Positions 59,781-64,000 of a stretch of 64,000 nucleotides of DNA are shown here, one piece after another. Source of the DNA: Sciurus carolinensis (lineage: Eukaryota > Chordata > Mammalia > Rodentia > Sciuridae); NCBI RefSeq assembly GCF_902686445.1, contig NC_062214.1, forward strand, positions 40,557,454 through 40,621,453, read 5' to 3'. Under the pieces are notes generated by a model. That model had not been told where the DNA came from. It made no database searches and saw only the letters and a program-made list of their open reading frames with translations. The number at the start of each line of letters is the position of its first letter. The first letter of the stretch is position 1. A program made the position numbers and the translations under genes.

Positions 59781-59811
59781 ATCTTGGTTCCTCCTTTATT
59801 TGACAGTTCCT

Positions 59812-60825
59812 TTAGGATAATTCCTCTCTTTGCTGATTTGCTTCTTTGTTTTTTGTCTCTTCCTCATGAAATATTTTGCTGAGAATGTTCTGTAATGCCG
59901 GCTTTCTTTGTGTAAATTCTTTTAGTTTTTGTTTATCATGGAATGATTTTATTTCATTGTCAAATTTGAAGGTAAGTTTTGCTGGGTATAAGATTCTTGG
60001 TTGGCATCCATTTTCTTTCAGAGCTTGAAAAATGTTGTTCCAGGCCCTTCTAGCTTTTAGGGTCTGGATTGAAAAATCTGCTGATATCCGTATTGGCTTC
60101 CCCCTCAATGTAATTTGGTTCTTTTCTCTCACAGCCTTTAAAATTCTGTCTTTATTTTGTATGTTCGGTATTTTCATTATAATGTGCCTTGGTGTGGGTC
60201 TGTTGTAATTTTGTGTATTTGGAGTCCTATAAGCCTCTTGGACTTGATTTTCCATTTCATTCTTCAGATTTGGGAAATTTTCTGATATTATTTCTTCAAA
60301 TAGATTGTTCATTCCTTTGGTTTGTTTCTCTAAGCCTTCCTCAATCCCAATAATTCTCAAATTTGGCCTTTTCATGATATCCCATAGTTCTTGGAGATTC
60401 TGTTCATGATTTCTCACCATCTTCTCTGTTTGTTCAACTTTGTTTTCGAGGTTAAATATTTTGTCTTCAATATCTGAAGTTCTGTCTTCCAGCTGTTCTA
60501 TCCTATTGGTTATGCTTTCTATGGAGTTCTTAATTTGGTTTATTGTTTCCTTCATTTCAAGGATTTCTGTTTGGTTTTTCTTCAATATCTCTAACTCTTT
60601 ATTGAAATGATCTTTTGCTTCCTGAATTTGCTCTGTTAACTGTCGATTGGTGCGATCGTTCAATGCCTTCATTTGCTCTTTCATCTCATCGTTTGCTTCC
60701 CTAATCATTTTAATTATGTACATTCTGAACTCCCTTTCTGTCATTTCTTCTGCCATGCTGTCATTGGATTTTATTGATGTAACATCTAGATTTGTTTGGG
60801 GCATTTTCTTCCCTTGTTTTCTCAT
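59812..60825 (-). CDS. L1-B ORF1p, intact RNA-binding protein
   Basis: An uninterrupted frame of 337 codons from the ATG at 60823-60825. ORF1p is the trimeric RNA-binding and chaperone protein that packages L1 RNA in the cytoplasm. Residues about 1-45 form a charged N-terminus; about 45-150 form a coiled coil rich in Glu/Lys/Gln/Ile (KELEILKKNQTEILEMKETI, IESITNRIEQLEDRTSDIED). The RRM begins near KRPNLRIIGIEEG (about 153), and the C-terminal domain includes RPTPRHIIMKIP, ADFSIQTLKARRAWN and QPRILYPAKLTF. Length matches the family (human ORF1p has 338 residues). Expression would need the CpG-rich 5' UTR to escape silencing. It could in principle act on other RNAs even though ORF2 is broken. 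Confidence 0.92.
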   Translation of the reverse strand: MRKQGKKMPQTNLDVTSIKSNDSMAEEMTEREFRMYIIKMIREANDEMKEQMKALNDRTNRQLTEQIQEAKDHFNKELEILKKNQTEILEMKETINQIKNSIESITNRIEQLEDRTSDIEDKIFNLENKVEQTEKMVRNHEQNLQELWDIMKRPNLRIIGIEEGLEKQTKGMNNLFEEIISENFPNLKNEMENQVQEAYRTPNTQNYNRPTPRHIIMKIPNIQNKDRILKAVREKNQITLRGKPIRISADFSIQTLKARRAWNNIFQALKENGCQPRILYPAKLTFKFDNEIKSFHDKQKLKEFTQRKPALQNILSKIFHEEETKNKEANQQREELS

Positions 60826-62522
60826 ATTGTTCAGGAATCAGTGGGTCATTAAGATATTGCAGATTTCCTCTATCAACTTATAATGTCCCTGAAGATTGCT
60901 AGTATATCCCCTCTTATCCTTCAGTAGCCTGAAGTCTTGAGGAGGTTGATAATGCAGAGCTCTACGAAGAAGCTGCCTCTCTAGGGTGGTGACCCTCAGG
61001 TGGCGTATATTCCCTGCTAGTGGGCAGAAGTGCCTCCACTTGTTGACCAATGGTCATCCAATGGGGAACTAGACTGAGGGCTGAGGCAAGGCTTGTTTGT
61101 GCCTGTGTCTCTGGTTTTACCGTCCCTGTGGGAAAACCTCCCCCGGCCGGGAAGACTCACTCGGTGGGGACGTCTCGCTGGTCAGGTGCCCTCCTAGAGG
61201 TTCCCCTCAATCTACAACTATCACCTGGGCTGGGCTGTCTTCCTCTGCAATGATCCCAGGGGCCCGGACCTACGTCCTGGGCCTGGGAGCCTCACCCTTC
61301 ACAGGCGAGTCTCCTTAGGCTGCCTCTCCCAGAGAATCTGCCCACCGCCCTGGAAACTTCGCTCCGCCCCTAGGCGCGTCTCTGCACGGCTCCTCCAACA
61401 AGAAGCCACCTAGCTCCTGGGACCCTGCTCTGCACCAATAGCCTGGCTATGCAGCCCCTCCCCTGAGCCACCACCTGGAGCCCCGCACAATAGCTCCGAG
61501 ACCCAGAGACCCGCCACACACCTCCTCCTCTGGACAGCTGCCCGGTCTCCGACGCAGTCACTAGGAGTGCAAACAACCCACTTCGGGTCTCCTCCTCCCG
61601 CCAACCACCTGCAGCCCCAGGCAGTCACTCCAAGTCCAAGTGACCTGCCCCGTTCCTCCTCCTCCTCCTCGGGGTAGCCCCCCGGGTGTTCAGGAGCGGT
61701 GGCTCCGAGACCAAGCGACTCACCACGCTCCTCCTCCAGGCAGGCCACCGGTGTTCAGGAGCGGTCGCCTCTAGTCCAATCAACTCACCACTCGCCTCCT
61801 CCTGTGGCAACCACCTGCGGCTCTGATGCAGTCACTCCCAGACCAAGCGTCCCACCGCTCTCCTCCTCCAGGCAGGCCACCAGTGTTCTGGAGCAGTTGT
61901 TCTGAGTTCAAACAGCTCGCCACGCAGCTCCTCCTCTGGCAACTGCCTGTGGCTCTGATGCAGTCACTCCTAGGTCAAGCAACCCGCCGAGCTCCTCCTC
62001 TTCCTCCGGGCAACCTCCCGGTGTTCAGGAGAGCTCGCTCTGAGTTCAAACAGTTCACCACACAGCTCCTCCTCTGGCAACCGCCTGCGGCTCTGATGCA
62101 GTCACTCCCAGACCAAGTGTCCCGCCGGGCTTCTCCTCCTCCTCCGGGCAACCCCCTGGGTGTTCAGAAGCAGTCGCTCTGGGTCCAAACAGCTCGCCAT
62201 GCAGCCCCTCCTCAGGCAGCCACCCCGAGCCCCAGTGGTTGCTCGAGTCCAAGCGCTGTGCTGAGCCGCCTCCTCTACGATGATCCCAGTTGTCCGTGTT
62301 TACCGCTCCAGCGGGGGGAGGGGCGTCTCGCCAAGCAACTCCACTTCACAAATTCCCTGCGTTCCGGGGCTACCGCCCCATCCGGGACGCCTCCCCAACA
62401 GGAGAGACTCACCCGGCGGCTTTGAGTTGGTCCCAAGTCTCTCACTATCTCCTCTTTTGACTCTTGCGTCCTGGAGCAACGTGAAATGCAGCCGCCCTCT
62501 AGTCCGCCATCTTGGCCCGCCC
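60826..62522 (-). promoter_or_regulatory. L1-B 5' UTR/internal promoter, CpG-rich
   Basis: About 1.7 kb, much GC-richer than the surroundings. The 5' terminus (62506-62522) contains 'ccgccatcttgg' (sense CCAAGATGGCGG), a YY1-type site right at the element start, as in human L1 where it positions transcription. The proximal 160 bp resemble L1-A; the part between about 60990 and 62400 does not. Tandem units occupy about 61550-62230. This is an L1 promoter and not a host CpG island. Confidence 0.85.
61550..62230 (-). repeat. Tandem ~135-bp units in the L1-B 5' UTR
   Basis: The motif 'ctctgatgcagtcactcc' starts at 61821, 61953 and 62091 (spacing 132 and 138), with decayed relatives near 61551 and 61619. 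Each unit has two halves of about 66-70 bp, both holding a 'ctcctcctc' box. One half carries 'gtcactcccagaccaagcg', the other 'gttcaggagc...gagttcaaacagctcgcca'. Such monomer arrays serve as promoters in mouse L1 families, and the copy number affects activity there. The same role here is inference. Confidence 0.8.
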
Positions 62523-62537
62523 CAGTTTTGCACTCTT

Positions 62538-62565
62538 AACGGATATCACAAATACAGTTGTGAGA
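62538..62565 (+). repeat. MIR, right remnant after L1-B
   Basis: 'aacggatatcacaaata' continues the MIR interrupted at 55673, whose consensus reads like 'gctcttaaccactatgc'. Short, assigned by position and phrase match. Confidence 0.5.
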
Positions 62566-62569
62566 ATTA

Positions 62570-64000
62570 GGGTTTGAATAGGGGAAATATATATATATCA
62601 TTTTCATTGTTTGGATTTAAGTCTTAGTTCCTCACTTGAATTCAAGTTCTGTCATGACACCTTCAGACATTGGAGGCAGTCAGAAATAAAGAGGATACTC
62701 ACACATGCCAGCAATTGAACTCATTGGGGTGATTAGTTGGACATAGTTTTTAAGAAGTGCTACATGGTCAGGAAGAGAGAGGCAAAAAACAAGAATTGCA
62801 TCCTAGAATATTTGCATTACAGCTGTTTAGAGAGTGCTTAGGGAACATGGAGGAAGAGTATTAATTCTGATGTGGGTGAGGAGGGAGAGTCAAGACTATA
62901 AGACAAATTTTTTCAGAGGTTATTTTGAAGGCTTGATAAGTGTTGAACATGTGAGAAAGTAGAATGTGAAAGAAGAAAGTTTCATGCTTTATGCAAAAGT
63001 ACCAAAACCTAGGATAAGTTAGTGTGCTGAGTCAGGGCAAAAATGCATCTGAAAAATAATTCAAGAGAAAAGAACAAGATGGAGAGTCCAGGATTCATGT
63101 AGAGCCAGCAAATAGAAGTTCCAAAGGGCAGTCAATCTCCACTATCCAAAGGAGCCACCACAACTAATAAAGTTTACAAGGTAGGTGACAGAGAGGTAAA
63201 CAGAGGATGTGAGGAGAGAGGACATTGATATGAAGCATGTGGTTATCCATTCTCAATTCACCTGTGCTTTTCCATTGCCCCAGAAATACTGAAACCCTAG
63301 CCACTGTTAGTACCATGTTTTATGTGGTAAAAGTAATTTTTCTTAGACATGGGTAAGACCTTAGGGAAGACATGCCCTCTCTGTGAAGTATTTTTCTGAC
63401 ACATATATAATCAAAGTATTTTGTTCTTCTAAAGGGGAATCAATAAATAGAATATATCTAGAAGACAAAAATCTTCAACAAGACAATTATACTCATGTTT
63501 TCTTGTATGCAAAATTTTCCTTTAATTAACTAATTGCACAGGTGTACATTTGCAACTGCTTTCTTTAATATACATCTGCCCTTCTCTGTTATTCAAATAC
63601 ACAGATTCAACTCTACTAATTTTTCATAATACTCTCAATTTTGATAGCACACTAACTCAATTCTGGGAAAAATATACCAATAACTATCCCGAATTATAGC
63701 AACAATAAAAATGAGAGAGTTTTAACTGAACGATTTGAGTTTTTTAATTGAAATATTTGTGCACAAAAACCCATGATGTCACCACTAATGGCTAATTTAT
63801 TTGTTTGTCTGACTCATAATGAGAATGGGTAAATTGTTTTAATAAAGATGAATTGCTTTTAATAAGGACTAAAATCCCTTTAATTTAGTTTAACAGAAAT
63901 CTCTGCAATGGCACTTTTTCTGGAAGAAATGCAGGAGCTGGTTCCACTCCAGATTTCAACACTTTTCATGAGAAATCAGACGGGCATTGTTAAAATGCTC
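62570..64000. other. Unique DNA, no gene seen
   Basis: Returns to AT-rich single-copy-looking sequence. No repeat, exon or RNA gene was recognised. The last 300 bases ('ggctaatttatttgtttgtc', 'gcaatggcactttttctgga') are low in obvious decay but unidentifiable here. Confidence 0.4.

Larger units (their letters stand above)
55659..62537 (-). mobile_element. Full-length L1 'L1-B', nearly intact, with 15-bp TSD
   Basis: A minus-strand LINE-1 spanning 62522 (5') to 55674 (3'), about 6.85 kb. The perfect duplication 'cagttttgcactctt' lies at 55659-55673 and 62523-62537. The nick site reads TT|AAGA on the minus strand, as expected for an L1 endonuclease. Order: 5' UTR with YY1-like start and tandem units (60826-62522), intact ORF1 (59812-60825), ORF2 (55934-59780, two frameshifts), G-rich 3' UTR (55674-55933) and a short A tail. 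It is the youngest-looking long element of the window. Confidence 0.97.

Noticed and set aside
61410..62533. GC-rich block as a host CpG-island promoter with Pro- or Glu-rich genes
   Set aside because: The block lies within the TSD-bounded L1-B and is its 5' UTR. The repetitive peptides follow the tandem units. The antisense frame alone is kept as a low-confidence ORF0-like finding.

Overview
This window looks like an intergenic (or deep intronic) stretch of a mammalian nuclear genome, most likely a squirrel (Sciuridae). Old eutherian repeats (MIR, L2, MER5A, MER20-like, L1M) give the mammalian placement. Dimeric SINEs in which a 7SL-derived B1 half is joined to an ID half (B1-dID type), a lone ID SINE with a squirrel-type tail, and rodent-type MaLR LTRs point to a sciurid-type rodent. 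This placement rests on recognised consensus features, not on a database search. I see no intact host protein-coding gene, no spliced gene structure and no RNA gene.

Layout. 1-9.4 kb: AT-rich unique DNA with scattered MIR, L2, MER5A and a 5'-truncated squirrel L1, plus a 38-bp L1 relic with perfect target duplications near 1.45 kb. 9.4-10.8 kb: a nested block in which an old L1M 3' end is interrupted by a B1-dID SINE and followed by a short young L1 tail. 10.8-34 kb: mostly unique AT-rich DNA with old SINEs, hAT-type DNA transposons and microsatellites; L2 fragments at 30.9-32.0 kb are interrupted by a SINE. 34.6-36.5 kb: a decayed single-exon protein kinase resembling the rodent sperm motility kinases (Smok, MARK-related), with a stop in the kinase domain, a frameshift and loss of the catalytic HRD motif. 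36.5-38.5 kb: a GAAA microsatellite, an ancient repeat, a B1-ID dimer, and a MaLR LTR followed by its internal region.

41.5-47.4 kb and 55.7-62.5 kb hold two long L1 elements of one recent family, both on the minus strand and each bounded by a perfect 15-bp target site duplication. L1-A (41.5-47.4 kb) is decayed. L1-B (55.7-62.5 kb) is close to intact: its 337-codon ORF1 is open and ORF2 is broken by only two small deletions, leaving an open block of about 910 codons that contains the reverse transcriptase. Their 5' UTRs share a proximal segment and a distal YY1-like module, but the middles are unrelated (about 135-bp tandem units in B, about 175-bp units in A). L1-A also carries about 366 bp beyond the YY1-like module, still inside its target duplications. 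Both 3' UTRs are G-rich on the sense strand and telomere-like in part. Between them lie an (AAAG)n microsatellite of about 197 bp and an old L1M of about 3.7 kb with a nested MaLR solo LTR. L1-B landed inside a MIR.

The main biological interest is retrotransposon evolution: promoter turnover, a possible antisense ORF in the L1 5' UTR, telomere-like 3' UTR sequence, coiled-coil length change in ORF1, and nested insertions that give a relative time order.
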